NCBI GenBank assembly: GCA_045544455.1
Contig: JAZPYZ010000019.1
Location: 248,001-312,000 of the forward strand
Source of the DNA: JAZPYZ01 sp045544455
GTDB lineage: Bacteria; Bacillota; Clostridia; Oscillospirales; Acutalibacteraceae
Reading direction: 5' to 3'
DNA length: 64,000 nt
Position 1 is the first letter of the stretch. The number at the start of each line of letters is the position of its first letter. The translations under genes and the position numbers were made by a program. The notes under the pieces are model-generated. The model had not been told where the DNA came from. It worked only from the letters and a program-made list of their open reading frames with translations, and searched no databases. Positions 1 to 7,776 of the stretch are shown one piece after another.

Positions 1-276
1 AACGGTCACGCCAATATCGCCGCGATGTTTGATGCGTTCACGGTCGGATCCCATAAAACTCGCATCCCCAACGATACGTCCGTGCATACGGGCGACAAAC
101 ACCGCCGAATGGGTGGAATCTTCTATCTCTTCCATCCACGCCTGTTCTTGTTCGGCGGTAAACGGCAATCCTTCTGCTCCAAAGGTCAGGTTATCGCTTT
201 CTCCGCCGATATCCTTTAAATACTCCAGCATCTCCGCCGCATCCTGCGGCTTGGCTCGTTCAATCGTTATGTTCAT
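1..276 (-). CDS. GNAT-family N-acetyltransferase, N-terminal part (cut by window edge)
   Basis: The minus strand encodes 92 residues from an ATG at 276 and runs off the left edge without a stop. The start MNITIERAKPQDA, the following GGESDNLTFGAEGLPFT and the VFVARMHGRIVGDASFMG strand fit the first half of a GNAT fold, where acetyl-CoA-dependent acetyltransferases begin. The acetyl-CoA binding motif (Q/RxxGxG/A) would lie outside the window, so the substrate cannot be guessed. The start overlaps the end of queH by 17 bases, which suggests translational coupling in one transcript. Family call is good; specific function is unknown. Confidence 0.8.
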   Translation of the reverse strand, partial: MNITIERAKPQDAAEMLEYLKDIGGESDNLTFGAEGLPFTAEQEQAWMEEIEDSTHSAVFVARMHGRIVGDASFMGSDRERIKHRGDIGVTV

Positions 277-886
277 TCGACCGATCCTTTCTCGAAAACA
301 CGCAACCGCAATGATCCTGCCGATATAATCCATAAATGCGCGACAGTTCACACGAACGCAAATACCCGTTTTTCTTCTTAAAATCCGCGTACAGATATTT
401 CACCCCGTACCGGGCCGCCAACTCTTCTCCGATGGTGTTGAGCACGTCTGCTTTTTTCAACGGACTGATCGATAGCGTGGTGGTGAAATAATCAAACCCT
501 TGTTCGCGCGCGACCTGGGCGGTATGTTCCATTCGTAACCGATAACAGACGGCGCACCGTGCGCCCCCTTCGGGTGCGGTTTCCAATCCCTTTACGGCAT
601 CGAAAAACAGATCGCTGTCATATGCCGGCACAATCAAAGACACCGGTCTTGTCAGCGGCATTTCTTCGATCAAACGTTGTTGTTCGGCAACGCGTTTGTC
701 GAATTCCGTTTGCGGATAAATATTGGGGTTATCGTAAAATACGGTGATATCGAAATATCGACTCAACGTTTCAAGCACATACGACGAGCACGGCGCACAA
801 CAGCTATGCAGCAACAACCGCGGCGCGGTGTTGGCGGTGGCAATAGCGGCCAATTCCTGTTCCATACGTTGTTGATAATTCGGCAT
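260..886 (-). CDS. queH: Epoxyqueuosine reductase QueH
   Basis: This 208-residue protein matches the QueH (DUF208) family, the cobalamin-independent enzyme that reduces epoxyqueuosine to queuosine in the tRNA wobble position. Visible are the paired cysteines in LLLHSCCAPCSSYVLE near the N terminus, the DNPNIYP segment, a CYRLRMEHTA segment, and the C-terminal DHCGCVFS cysteines, which are the residues that bind iron-sulfur and metal in the family. I chose the ATG at 886 because AAAGGGGG lies about 7 bases upstream; an in-frame ATG at 904 precedes this ribosome site. QueA and Tgt for the same pathway are encoded at 36.9-39.2 kb. It overlaps the acetyltransferase downstream. Confidence 0.92.
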   Translation of the reverse strand: MPNYQQRMEQELAAIATANTAPRLLLHSCCAPCSSYVLETLSRYFDITVFYDNPNIYPQTEFDKRVAEQQRLIEEMPLTRPVSLIVPAYDSDLFFDAVKGLETAPEGGARCAVCYRLRMEHTAQVAREQGFDYFTTTLSISPLKKADVLNTIGEELAARYGVKYLYADFKKKNGYLRSCELSRIYGLYRQDHCGCVFSRKDRSNEHND

Positions 887-955
887 CGGTGCGCCCCCTT
901 TCATCGATTTTCTTTATCATATCAAACTACACCGCATTTTGCAACCGATGATCCG

Positions 956-1002
956 AAAAAACGATACGCCCCGTCACGCCATTGGCGTGACGGGGCGTAT
1001 CG
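956..1002 (-). terminator. Intrinsic terminator after the SpoIIQ-like gene
   Basis: A perfect 19-base-pair stem (962-980 with 984-1002) has only a three-base loop. On the minus strand it is followed by six T residues (961-956). It lies about 60 bases beyond the stop of the gene at 1061 and separates it from queH. Confidence 0.9.
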
Positions 1003-1060
1003 GTGCCCTTCTGGCCGTTCCGGAAATTCCGGTTTCGAGGGCAGGTGTTCTATGAGCATT

Positions 1061-1777
1061 TTATGCACCGGTTTTACCGGTTGTGACAGTTGTTGCATGT
1101 TTAATTTCACGACCGATAAGTTGCACCGGATCGACGTATTGTTTATCGGACAACACTTCTATATGCAGATGCGGCGTTTCGGCCGCTTCACACGGAATCT
1201 CGGTTAAGGTCGCGATTTCTTGCCCTACCTTGACCGCATCCCCTTCTTGAAGATCGGAGGCGGCTTTGGCACCGCAATACCGGATCACCGTTTTCTCATG
1301 GATCTGCAGTTCCACCACGTCGCCCCATAACGGATCTGAGAGGATCGCCGTGATCTTCCCATCGGCGGCGGCTTTGATCGTTTGTCCAATCTCGCCGACA
1401 AAATCGGTGCCGTTGTGTGTGCGCCAATCCTTCATCGTTTTCGAATATACCAAGGTATCACCGCTAAACGTGTTCGATACCTCGTTGCCGAACGGCAATA
1501 CGAACAAATCAGCCGGTGTAACGGCTACATCCACCGCCTCGGTCGGCTTCGTCGTCGTGGTGGGTTGGGTTGTTGTCGTCGCGGTAGTCGTAGTAGTGGT
1601 GCGTGTGGTGGCACTGCTCGACGGGTTGGTGGTCTTGGTGGGTTCTTCTATATCGGTTGTAGGGGTGGAAAATGTCGCAACGGCTACACCGGTGACGGCG
1701 ACCGCACAAACCGCCATCGCTATATAGAAAAACCGGTTGCCAGATCGGGCTCGTTTTCCATTTTGTTTATTATCCAT
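1061..1777 (-). CDS. SpoIIQ-like membrane-anchored LytM/M23 peptidase
   Basis: A 238-residue protein with one N-terminal membrane segment (about 15-36), a threonine-rich low-complexity linker (about 45-80) and a C-terminal M23/LytM domain. The zinc ligands appear intact: HNGTD (HxxxD) near residue 120 and HLHIEV (HxH) near residue 205. The WRTHNGTDF segment is typical of SpoIIQ, the forespore protein that pairs with SpoIIIAH during engulfment; clostridial SpoIIQ keeps the metal site that Bacillus lost. A sigma-F/G-like promoter can be read upstream, which supports this but is not proof. It could instead be a general cell-wall endopeptidase. The ATG at 1777 follows AAAGGAG. Confidence 0.7.
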   Translation of the reverse strand: MDNKQNGKRARSGNRFFYIAMAVCAVAVTGVAVATFSTPTTDIEEPTKTTNPSSSATTRTTTTTTATTTTQPTTTTKPTEAVDVAVTPADLFVLPFGNEVSNTFSGDTLVYSKTMKDWRTHNGTDFVGEIGQTIKAAADGKITAILSDPLWGDVVELQIHEKTVIRYCGAKAASDLQEGDAVKVGQEIATLTEIPCEAAETPHLHIEVLSDKQYVDPVQLIGREIKHATTVTTGKTGA

Positions 1778-1812
1778 AACTCTTCTCCTTTACAATAGGC
1801 TCGCTCTACCGT

Positions 1813-1841
1813 TATTTTGAGCGATTAAGGCAGATTTATAC
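1813..1841 (-). promoter_or_regulatory. Candidate forespore sigma (SigF/SigG-type) promoter
   Basis: On the minus strand GTATA (1841-1837) is followed after 17 bases by CAAAATA (1819-1813). This resembles the SigF/SigG pattern GnATA plus CAnnnTA. It lies about 36 bases before the start of the SpoIIQ-like gene. Such short patterns occur by chance, so this is only suggestive. Confidence 0.35.
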
Positions 1842-1866
1842 ATCACAAATAAAATTTTCAAAGCGG

Positions 1867-1895
1867 TTGCATTTGCAGAAAAAAGAATCTATAAT
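1867..1895 (+). promoter_or_regulatory. Sigma-A promoter of galT
   Basis: TTGCAT (1867-1872) and TATAAT (1890-1895) are 17 bases apart, directly upstream of the galT ribosome site GGAGGG at about 1921. Confidence 0.75.
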
Positions 1896-1933
1896 GAACT
1901 CTCAAAGAGTTTTCCAAGCCGGAGGGATTTTAA

Positions 1934-3310
1934 ATGGTACAAACCGCCTTACAAGCCTTGTTGCAATACGCGGTGGCGCATAAACTTATCGACCAAGTCG
2001 ATACCACCTATGCGGCCAACCGCGTAATCGCCTTGATCGGTGAAGACACGGTCGAGCCGACCACTGCAACCGCTACGTTTGCGTGTTTAGACGATATCTT
2101 AAAACCGTTGTTAGATGCGGCGGCACAAAACGGGACATTGCCGGTCGATACCGTGACCACACGCGACAAATTGAGCGCGGATATTATGGACGTGTTCACG
2201 CCGATGCCGTCGACGGTTATTCGCACCTTTACTGAAAAACGCGATCGCGATCCGAAAGAGGCGACCGATTATTTCTACGCGTTGTCGCAAGCGAACAACT
2301 ATATTATGACCGAACGGGTAAAGAAAAATATTGAGTGGAAAACCGCGACCGAATACGGCGATCTGCTCGTGACGGTGAACCTATCCAAACCCGAAAAAGA
2401 TCCGCGCGATATTGCCGCGGCCAAAGCAAAAAAACAAACCGGGTACCCGAAATGTCTGTTGTGCTCTCAAAACGTCGGGTTTGCCGGCGGCGGCAATCAT
2501 CCGCCGCGCGCCAATCACCGTACCGTACCGCTGACGCTACAGCAAGAGTCGTGGCATCTGCAATATTCTCCGTACGTGTATTATCCGGAACATTGCATCG
2601 TGCTCAACGATCAACATACCCCCATGAAGATCAACCGATCAACCTTTGCCAAACTGCTCGAGTTTGTGCAACAATTCCCTCACTATTTCGTGGGTTCCAA
2701 CGCCGATCTGCCGATCGTGGGCGGTTCGATCTTAACGCACGACCATTTCCAGGGCGGCCATTTCGATATGCCGATGGCGTTAGCGTCGATTCAAACGCCG
2801 GTGACCATCAAAGGGTTTGAACAGATCGAAGCCGGTATCGTAAAATGGCCGTTATCCACCGTTCGGCTGATGTCCACCAATGCGGCGACGTTGGTAGACG
2901 CGGCAGAGGCGATTCTTACCGCGTGGCGCGGTTATTCGGACACGGCACACGATATCGTGGCATATACCGACGCACCGCACAACACCATTACCCCTATCGC
3001 ACGATGGGCTAACGAGCAGTTTGAATTGGATCTCATTTTGCGCAATAACCGCACCACCGATGAACATCCGCTTGGGATTTTCCACCCCCACGCCGAATAT
3101 CATCACATCAAGAAAGAGAATATCGGCTTGATCGAGGCCATGGGGTTGGCCGTACTGCCGCCGCGGCTGAAAGACGCCTACGATCTCACCGATGCATCGG
3201 TGAGATCCATGATCGGCGACGTGTTTGCCAAAATCCTGGGCAATTGCGGCGTATTTAAAGATACGCCCGAAGGCCTTGCCGGCTTTATCCGATTTCTTGA
3301 AAGCATATAA
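1934..3310 (+). CDS. galT: UDP-glucose--hexose-1-phosphate uridylyltransferase GalT (Firmicutes type)
   Basis: A 458-residue protein of the GalT class 2 family found in Bacillota, which exchanges UMP between UDP-glucose and galactose 1-phosphate in the Leloir pathway. Visible landmarks are the N-terminal helical part, GYPKCLLCSQNVGFAGG, NHRTVPLTL, the substrate segment WHLQYSPYVYYPEHCIVLN, and SILTHDHFQGG, which carries the histidine region expected for this branch. Length is normal for the type (about 490). It stands alone behind its own promoter and before a bidirectional terminator; galactokinase is 24 kb away, so the pathway is not a single operon here. Start chosen from GGAGGG nine bases upstream. 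Confidence 0.95.
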   Translation: MVQTALQALLQYAVAHKLIDQVDTTYAANRVIALIGEDTVEPTTATATFACLDDILKPLLDAAAQNGTLPVDTVTTRDKLSADIMDVFTPMPSTVIRTFTEKRDRDPKEATDYFYALSQANNYIMTERVKKNIEWKTATEYGDLLVTVNLSKPEKDPRDIAAAKAKKQTGYPKCLLCSQNVGFAGGGNHPPRANHRTVPLTLQQESWHLQYSPYVYYPEHCIVLNDQHTPMKINRSTFAKLLEFVQQFPHYFVGSNADLPIVGGSILTHDHFQGGHFDMPMALASIQTPVTIKGFEQIEAGIVKWPLSTVRLMSTNAATLVDAAEAILTAWRGYSDTAHDIVAYTDAPHNTITPIARWANEQFELDLILRNNRTTDEHPLGIFHPHAEYHHIKKENIGLIEAMGLAVLPPRLKDAYDLTDASVRSMIGDVFAKILGNCGVFKDTPEGLAGFIRFLESI

Positions 3311-3349
3311 AAAAGAACGGCACACGAGTAACGTGTGCCGTTCTTTTTG
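3311..3349. terminator. Bidirectional terminator between galT and the HAD phosphatase
   Basis: A 13-base-pair stem (3315-3327 with 3333-3345) has A residues on its left and T residues on its right, so it can end transcripts of the convergent genes on both strands. Confidence 0.9.
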
Positions 3350-3364
3350 TGTTAAGTATGTACC

Positions 3365-4141
3365 TTAGCCCGGAATGTCACCGACGCCATTTAAAATCAG
3401 GCGCGGACGGTACGGGAACGATTTGACCGTTTCCGGAGTGGAAACGCCGGATAACACCAACACGGTGTCGAGACCGCTTTCGATGCCGGCGACGATATCG
3501 GTATCCATCCGGTCACCGATCATAACCGATTCGTGCGAGTGAACGCCCAGTCGGCGCAGACCGCTACGCATCATCAGCGGGTTGGGTTTGCCGATGTAAT
3601 AGGCCGATTTGCCGGTCGTGGCTTCGATCGGAGCGACAAACGCGCGACAAGCCGGTGCAATCGCACCGTTCTCGATCGGCGTGGTAATATCGGGATTGGT
3701 AGCAATCAGTCGCGCACCACGCTCAATCAGGTTCATAGCTTTGATAATATGCTCATGCGAATAATCGATGGTTTCCCCCACGACTACAAAGTCGGGATCC
3801 ACATCGTTGATGGTTACGCCGACGTCGTATAACGCGTTATACAAGCCGTGATCCCCGATGACATACGCACTGCAACCCGGTGCTTGGGTTTGCAGGAACC
3901 GCGCCGTCGCAAGCGCACTGGTGTAGAAATGATCTTCACTGATCTCCAAACCCATCCGCCACAATTTTTGTTGCAGTTCGCGCGGCGAACGGCTGCTGGC
4001 ATTGGTCAGAAACAAGAACTGCTTGTTTTCGCGATACAACCAGTCCACGAATTCACGCACCCCATCCAGCAGATGGTTGCCGTGATAAATCACGCCGTCC
4101 ATATCGCAGATAAACCCGTTTTTTTGCCGCAAAGTTTCCAT
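3365..4141 (-). CDS. NagD-like HAD-superfamily (class IIA) phosphatase
   Basis: A 258-residue HAD hydrolase. Motif I is ICDMDGVIYHG near residue 12, motif II is FLTNASSRSP near residue 43, the lysine of motif III sits in YIGKPNPLMM, and motif IV is SVMIGDRMDTDIVAG. This arrangement with the class IIA cap is that of NagD/AraL-type sugar phosphatases (TIGR01460), whose natural substrates are often small phosphorylated sugars or overflow metabolites. It begins four bases after the stop of the upstream phosphate cotransporter gene, so the two are cotranscribed; a link to phosphate metabolism is inference. Confidence 0.88.
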   Translation of the reverse strand: METLRQKNGFICDMDGVIYHGNHLLDGVREFVDWLYRENKQFLFLTNASSRSPRELQQKLWRMGLEISEDHFYTSALATARFLQTQAPGCSAYVIGDHGLYNALYDVGVTINDVDPDFVVVGETIDYSHEHIIKAMNLIERGARLIATNPDITTPIENGAIAPACRAFVAPIEATTGKSAYYIGKPNPLMMRSGLRRLGVHSHESVMIGDRMDTDIVAGIESGLDTVLVLSGVSTPETVKSFPYRPRLILNGVGDIPG

Positions 4142-4145
4142 GTCA

Positions 4146-5900
4146 TCATCCCTCTTTTTTTAAGGTGTATTTTTGGACATACCGTTCAAAATTGGTTTTA
4201 TAATCCGGATCGTTGGCACGGGTGCTTCGAAGCGTTTCGTGCAGATTCAGATTATCATGCGCCATATCGATCACACAACCGGCGATGTTGGAACAGTGGT
4301 CGGACGTTCGTTCGAGATTCGTCAACAGATCCGACCACACAAATCCGGCTTCGATACTGCAGTCGCCTTGTTGCAGGCGCAGAATGTGGTGGGTACGTAA
4401 TTTTTCTTTCAACCGGTCGATCACCTGTTCCAGCGGTTCCACCATCGCGGCGGCATCCAGATCGTTGTCGGCAAAAGCCCGGTATGACAGTTCCAACACC
4501 TCGTCTACCGCGCGTTTGATGACCGACAGTTCCCATTCGGCATCCGGGGTGAAAGCGATCTTCTTTTCGCGGATTTCCTCGGCGGATTCCAACAGGTTAA
4601 CCCCGTGATCGGAAACGCGTTCAAAATCCCCGATGATCTTCAGCAGTTTAGCGGCTTCTTTACTATCTTCCTCGCTGATTTCACGGGTGCTTAGCGTCAC
4701 CAAATAGGTGCCGAGAATATCTTCATAATGGTCGGTTTTGCGTTCCCCTTTGACGATGCGTTCGGCAAGTTCCGGTGAATAATCGGTCAGCACCGACAGT
4801 CCGTCGTGCAACGTCTTCACGGCACATTGTGCCATCGCCAGAGCTACTGCTCGGCAACGCTCAAGGGCCAGCGGCGGTGTCGCGAGCAAACGTTCATCGA
4901 GTTCCACCGTTTCTTCCGGTTGTTTGTCGTCCGGTACCAGTCGATTGACGAGTTTTTCAAGCAGATCGGACATCGGCAACAGCAACACCGTGCACGCTAC
5001 GTTGAACACCGAGTGCGCCACTGCAACACCCGACATTGAGGCCGATTCTGCGAGTAACGCAGGACTGAGCAACCATTTTATAAGCCAGAACACCACAAGC
5101 AACACTACCGTACCGATCACGTTGAACGCCAAGTGGACTAGTGCGGCGCGTTTGGCGTTTTTGTTCGCACCAAACGCCGATAAGATCGCCGTGATACACG
5201 TGCCGATGTTTTGTCCCATGATGATCGGAATCGCCGCGCCGTAGGTCACCTTACCGGTAACGGCAAGCGCTTGCAAAATACCGACCGAGGCCGAACTGGA
5301 TTGGATGATCGCGGTCAGTAACGCGCCCACCAACACACCCAGGATCGGATTGGTAAACAACACAAACAGTTCCTGAAACGCCGGCACATCGCGAAGCCCG
5401 GCAACCGCGCCGGACATCGTATCCATGCCGAACATCAAGGTTGCAAACCCCAGCAGAATGGTACCGGTATCCTTTTTCTTGCCGCTGTTGCAGAACATGT
5501 AGAACACCACGCCGATGACCGCCAAGATCGGGGTAAAAGAGGTCGGTTTGAGCAGTTGTACCCAAACGGCATCGCTGCTGATCCCACTCAAGCTCAAGAC
5601 CCAAGCAGTCACAGTGGTGCCGACGTTGGCACCCATAATCACGTTGATCGCTTGTCTCAAGGTCATCAGTCCCGAGTTAACGAAACCAACCACCATCACC
5701 GTCGTCGCGGATGAGCTTTGGATCACCGCCGTAACGCCTACACCGGTAAGCAAACCGGCCGCTTTGTTGCTGGTCATTTTCCCCAGCAGAGAGCGCAAGC
5801 TACTGCCTGCACGCCGTTCGAGTGCTTGTCCCATAATGTTCATACCGAACAAAAACAGCGACAAGCCGCCGACTAATGTCAGCAAATCAAAAATATCCAT
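4146..5900 (-). CDS. Na/Pi cotransporter family protein with C-terminal PhoU-like domain
   Basis: A 584-residue membrane protein with two inverted PNaS repeats, each carrying a QSSSAT/QSSSAS signature (about residues 60-65 and 197-202), followed by a soluble helical PhoU-like region from about residue 340. This is the bacterial NptA/YjbB-type family that moves phosphate with sodium. The N terminus MDIFDLLTLVGGLSLFLFG is the usual start of the family. It heads a two-gene unit with the NagD-like phosphatase downstream. A well-spaced promoter lies 75-103 bases upstream. Confidence 0.93.
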   Translation of the reverse strand: MDIFDLLTLVGGLSLFLFGMNIMGQALERRAGSSLRSLLGKMTSNKAAGLLTGVGVTAVIQSSSATTVMVVGFVNSGLMTLRQAINVIMGANVGTTVTAWVLSLSGISSDAVWVQLLKPTSFTPILAVIGVVFYMFCNSGKKKDTGTILLGFATLMFGMDTMSGAVAGLRDVPAFQELFVLFTNPILGVLVGALLTAIIQSSSASVGILQALAVTGKVTYGAAIPIIMGQNIGTCITAILSAFGANKNAKRAALVHLAFNVIGTVVLLVVFWLIKWLLSPALLAESASMSGVAVAHSVFNVACTVLLLPMSDLLEKLVNRLVPDDKQPEETVELDERLLATPPLALERCRAVALAMAQCAVKTLHDGLSVLTDYSPELAERIVKGERKTDHYEDILGTYLVTLSTREISEEDSKEAAKLLKIIGDFERVSDHGVNLLESAEEIREKKIAFTPDAEWELSVIKRAVDEVLELSYRAFADNDLDAAAMVEPLEQVIDRLKEKLRTHHILRLQQGDCSIEAGFVWSDLLTNLERTSDHCSNIAGCVIDMAHDNLNLHETLRSTRANDPDYKTNFERYVQKYTLKKEG

Positions 5901-5974
5901 CTAATTCCTTTCGGGAGTCCCTTTCTCTCCCCACGCGATTTCCGGTCACCCGGAAATCTTAAGAAGCCACTTTT

Positions 5975-6003
5975 ATTGTAACCGTTCCATCAATTCATTT
6001 CAA
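5975..6003 (-). promoter_or_regulatory. Sigma-A promoter of the Na/Pi cotransporter gene
   Basis: On the minus strand TTGAAA (6003-5998) and TACAAT (5980-5975) are separated by 17 bases. Confidence 0.65.
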
Positions 6004-6112
6004 CTAAAAATTGTCATGTTTTGCATTTTTTACCTATACTACAAATTTTATCCCGAACAGTAGATTTTATTAAACAGATCGGCAATACCCCTACAAAAAA
6101 AGCAATCTATCC

Positions 6113-6152
6113 GCAAAAAAAAGCAACGGTCATCTGCGATAACCGTTGCTTT
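6113..6152 (-). terminator. Terminator of the cotJ operon
   Basis: A stem of ten pairs (6121-6130 with 6142-6151) is followed on the minus strand by eight T residues, nine bases after the cotJC stop. Confidence 0.88.
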
Positions 6153-6160
6153 TCGCGTAA

Positions 6161-6769
6161 TTATTTGCCGCAGTTTTTATCAAAACTGGGGTTACACATA
6201 TAGTAGTTTTTGCTATCCAACCGTTCGGTGGCAAGGCGCAAACCTTCTCCGAAACGTTGATAGTGAACCAGTTCCCGTTGACGCAAGAATTTCAACGGAT
6301 CGCGCACATCGGGATCATCGATCAAGCGCAACAGGTTATCGTAGGTAGTACGCGCTTTTTGTTCGGCGGCAAGGTCTTCGTGCAAGTCGGTAAGCACATC
6401 GCCTTTTGACGCGATATACGCCGCGGTCCACGGTTCGCCGGACGCCGCCACCGGATAAATGCCGGCGGTATGATCCACAAAATACGGGGCAAATCCCGAG
6501 TTAAGGATCTCTTGTTCGGTCATGTTACGCGTCAGTTGATGCACGATAGCCGACACCATCTCCATGTGAGCCAGTTCCTCCGTACCTACATCGGTCAAAA
6601 TGCCTTTGAGTTCGGCATACGGCATCGAATATCGTTGGGACAGATACCGCATCGATGCACCGAGTTCTCCATCCGGACCGCCGAACTGGGTGGTGATCAG
6701 TTTCGCAATCTTCGGGTTCGGGTTTTTAATTTTTACCGGATATTGCAATTTTTTCTCATATTGCCACAT
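6161..6769 (-). CDS. cotJC: Spore coat protein CotJC (manganese catalase-like)
   Basis: A 202-residue protein that starts MWQYEKKLQYPVKI, the standard CotJC N terminus. It is a ferritin-like, dinuclear manganese catalase homologue of the spore coat. Metal-ligand glutamates can be seen in LTDVGTEELAHMEMV and in HEDLAAEQKARTTYDNLL, and REIVHYQRFGE is replaced by RELVHYQRFGE, which keeps the E and H. The ATG at 6769 follows GGAG after seven bases; an upstream in-frame ATG at 6838 lies within cotJB and is not used. Last gene of cotJABC, whose products interact in the mother cell coat. Confidence 0.95.
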   Translation of the reverse strand: MWQYEKKLQYPVKIKNPNPKIAKLITTQFGGPDGELGASMRYLSQRYSMPYAELKGILTDVGTEELAHMEMVSAIVHQLTRNMTEQEILNSGFAPYFVDHTAGIYPVAASGEPWTAAYIASKGDVLTDLHEDLAAEQKARTTYDNLLRLIDDPDVRDPLKFLRQRELVHYQRFGEGLRLATERLDSKNYYMCNPSFDKNCGK

Positions 6770-6770
6770 A

Positions 6771-7034
6771 CTAACACTCCACTCCATATTCCCACGGCCA
6801 CGGATTGTCGATCCAAGACCAGTGTTCGGTGTTGACAACGCGATCGGCCGTTACTTCGTACGGTCCGAACTGTGCTTCGTACCGTGCAATCGCTTCGCAA
6901 CGTTCGCGACGATAGCGTTGTAATTGCGCCAACGCGTTTTGGTCACACGGGTGAGTGTCTAAAAACATATTCATTTCCAAAATAGCAAAATCCAATGCGT
7001 GGATCTGCCGTTTTAACCCGACGGTGTTGTTCAT
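6771..7034 (-). CDS. cotJB: Spore coat protein CotJB
   Basis: An 87-residue protein starting MNNTVGLKRQIHALDFA, with the conserved LDTHPCDQNAL and the aromatic C-terminal segment WSWIDNPWPWEYGVEC typical of CotJB. It is an inner spore coat component found with CotJA and CotJC. The start ATG overlaps the cotJA stop as ATGA (7034-7031), which points to coupled translation, and its stop lies two bases from the cotJC start. Confidence 0.93.
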   Translation of the reverse strand: MNNTVGLKRQIHALDFAILEMNMFLDTHPCDQNALAQLQRYRRERCEAIARYEAQFGPYEVTADRVVNTEHWSWIDNPWPWEYGVEC

Positions 7035-7216
7035 CGCGCACACCCACCCCGATGGAACGGCTTATCCAAGTCCGGAAAAATCGTTCCTCTTGAAAATCCT
7101 TGACACGTTTCGTACACGGTGGTCAGTTCCTGAATCGGCACATAAGCCATGACCGGTGTGTTGGTATTGCAGTTGGTCATCCGATATCCCGAACGGCCGT
7201 TTGTTTGCATGTTCAA
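7031..7216 (-). CDS. cotJA: Spore coat-associated protein CotJA
   Basis: A 61-residue protein with AYVPIQEL, a tyrosine-rich middle and GTIFPDLDKPF, the conserved CotJA core. GGAG at 7229-7226 is nine bases from a TTG codon at 7216 and 15 from the ATG at 7210, so TTG is preferred although ATG remains possible. Upstream, CATAATAT (7268-7261 on the minus strand) resembles the minus-10 box of the mother-cell sigmas E and K, which would fit the role; no convincing minus-35 partner was found. First gene of cotJABC. Confidence 0.9.
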   Translation of the reverse strand: MNMQTNGRSGYRMTNCNTNTPVMAYVPIQELTTVYETCQGFSRGTIFPDLDKPFHRGGCAR

Positions 7217-7294
7217 GTTACCAATCTCCTTTACAAATATTCGGACGTATGTCCTTTACCATATTATGCCTGTACGCAAACAGGTGACAAAAAA

Positions 7295-7358
7295 CGCCAC
7301 AAAAAAAGAAAGACACCCCTCTGCGTGGGATGTCTTTCTTTGGTGGACGTTAACGGAC
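7295..7358. repeat. Direct repeat copy 1: tRNA-Val 3' end plus terminator, tRNA body missing
   Basis: This block repeats the sequence at 7471-7532. Over 50 bases (7309-7358 versus 7483-7532) only two positions differ. On the minus strand it contains the last 18 bases of tRNA-Val(GAC) including CCA (7358-7341), then the same terminator hairpin. The rest of the tRNA is absent. Between the two copies lie about 112 bases (7359-7470) of GC-rich sequence with short inverted repeats and no gene. Together with this, the stretch 7217-7514 holds no coding sequence. Confidence 0.85.
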
Positions 7359-7470
7359 AACGACTCGCAGGCATCGCCTGCTCCCTGCATAACTTCGTCT
7401 GGCCAATCACGCTTCGCCAATGCTCGCGTTCTTGGAGTCTCAGTTATTGAACCGGCGGTTCGGCGTCCGA

Positions 7471-7532
7471 CGCCACAATAAAAAAGACACCCCTCTGTAT
7501 GGGATGTCTTTCTTTGGTGGACGTTAACGGAC
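7471..7532. repeat. Direct repeat copy 2: 3' end of the intact tRNA-Val plus its terminator
   Basis: The partner of the repeat at 7295-7358, about 175 bases away. It includes the real tRNA 3' end and the terminator. The arrangement resembles attachment-site duplication at a tRNA 3' end. Confidence 0.85.
7483..7511 (-). terminator. Terminator of tRNA-Val
   Basis: AAAGACA and TGTCTTT pair around a loop with further C/G pairing, followed by a T run on the minus strand, four bases past the tRNA CCA end. Confidence 0.8.
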
Positions 7533-7590
7533 TTGAACCGCTGACCCTTCGCACGTCAAGCGAATGCTCTACCAGCTGAGCTAAACGTCC
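7515..7590 (-). tRNA. tRNA-Val(GAC)
   Basis: A 76-base cloverleaf on the minus strand. The acceptor stem GGACGTT pairs with AACGTCC, followed by A and an encoded CCA. The anticodon loop is TTGACGT between TTCGC and GCGAA, giving anticodon GAC for valine. The T loop GGTTCAAGTCC is standard. Confidence 0.97.
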
Positions 7591-7610
7591 ATTTATGTGC
7601 GACGCTTTGC

Positions 7611-7639
7611 ATTATAACCAAAATTCGCGGTGTTGTCAA
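7611..7639 (-). promoter_or_regulatory. Promoter of tRNA-Val
   Basis: Perfect consensus on the minus strand: TTGACA (7639-7634), 17 bases, TATAAT (7616-7611), about 20 bases upstream of the tRNA. Confidence 0.9.
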
Positions 7640-7698
7640 GGGGTATTTTCAATAGTTCTCCATATTTTTATTTATTTTGCAAGAAATTTAAAATAAAC

Positions 7699-7727
7699 TT
7701 GCAAAATGCATTCGCATATATTATAAT
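7699..7727 (+). promoter_or_regulatory. Promoter of the aminotransferase gene
   Basis: TTGCAA (7699-7704) and TATAAT (7722-7727) are 17 bases apart. Confidence 0.75.
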
Positions 7728-7776
7728 ATACCACAAATTGTTGGTAAATTTTGCAATTCAGGGAGCGAAAATCATC

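Noticed and set aside
922..1110. A 62-codon minus-strand frame with a repeated peptide on both strands
   Set aside because: The mirrored peptide arises from the perfect 19-pair terminator palindrome; it is not a gene.
7341..7358. A second tRNA-Val gene
   Set aside because: Only the last 18 bases are present; there is no anticodon arm or acceptor 5' strand.
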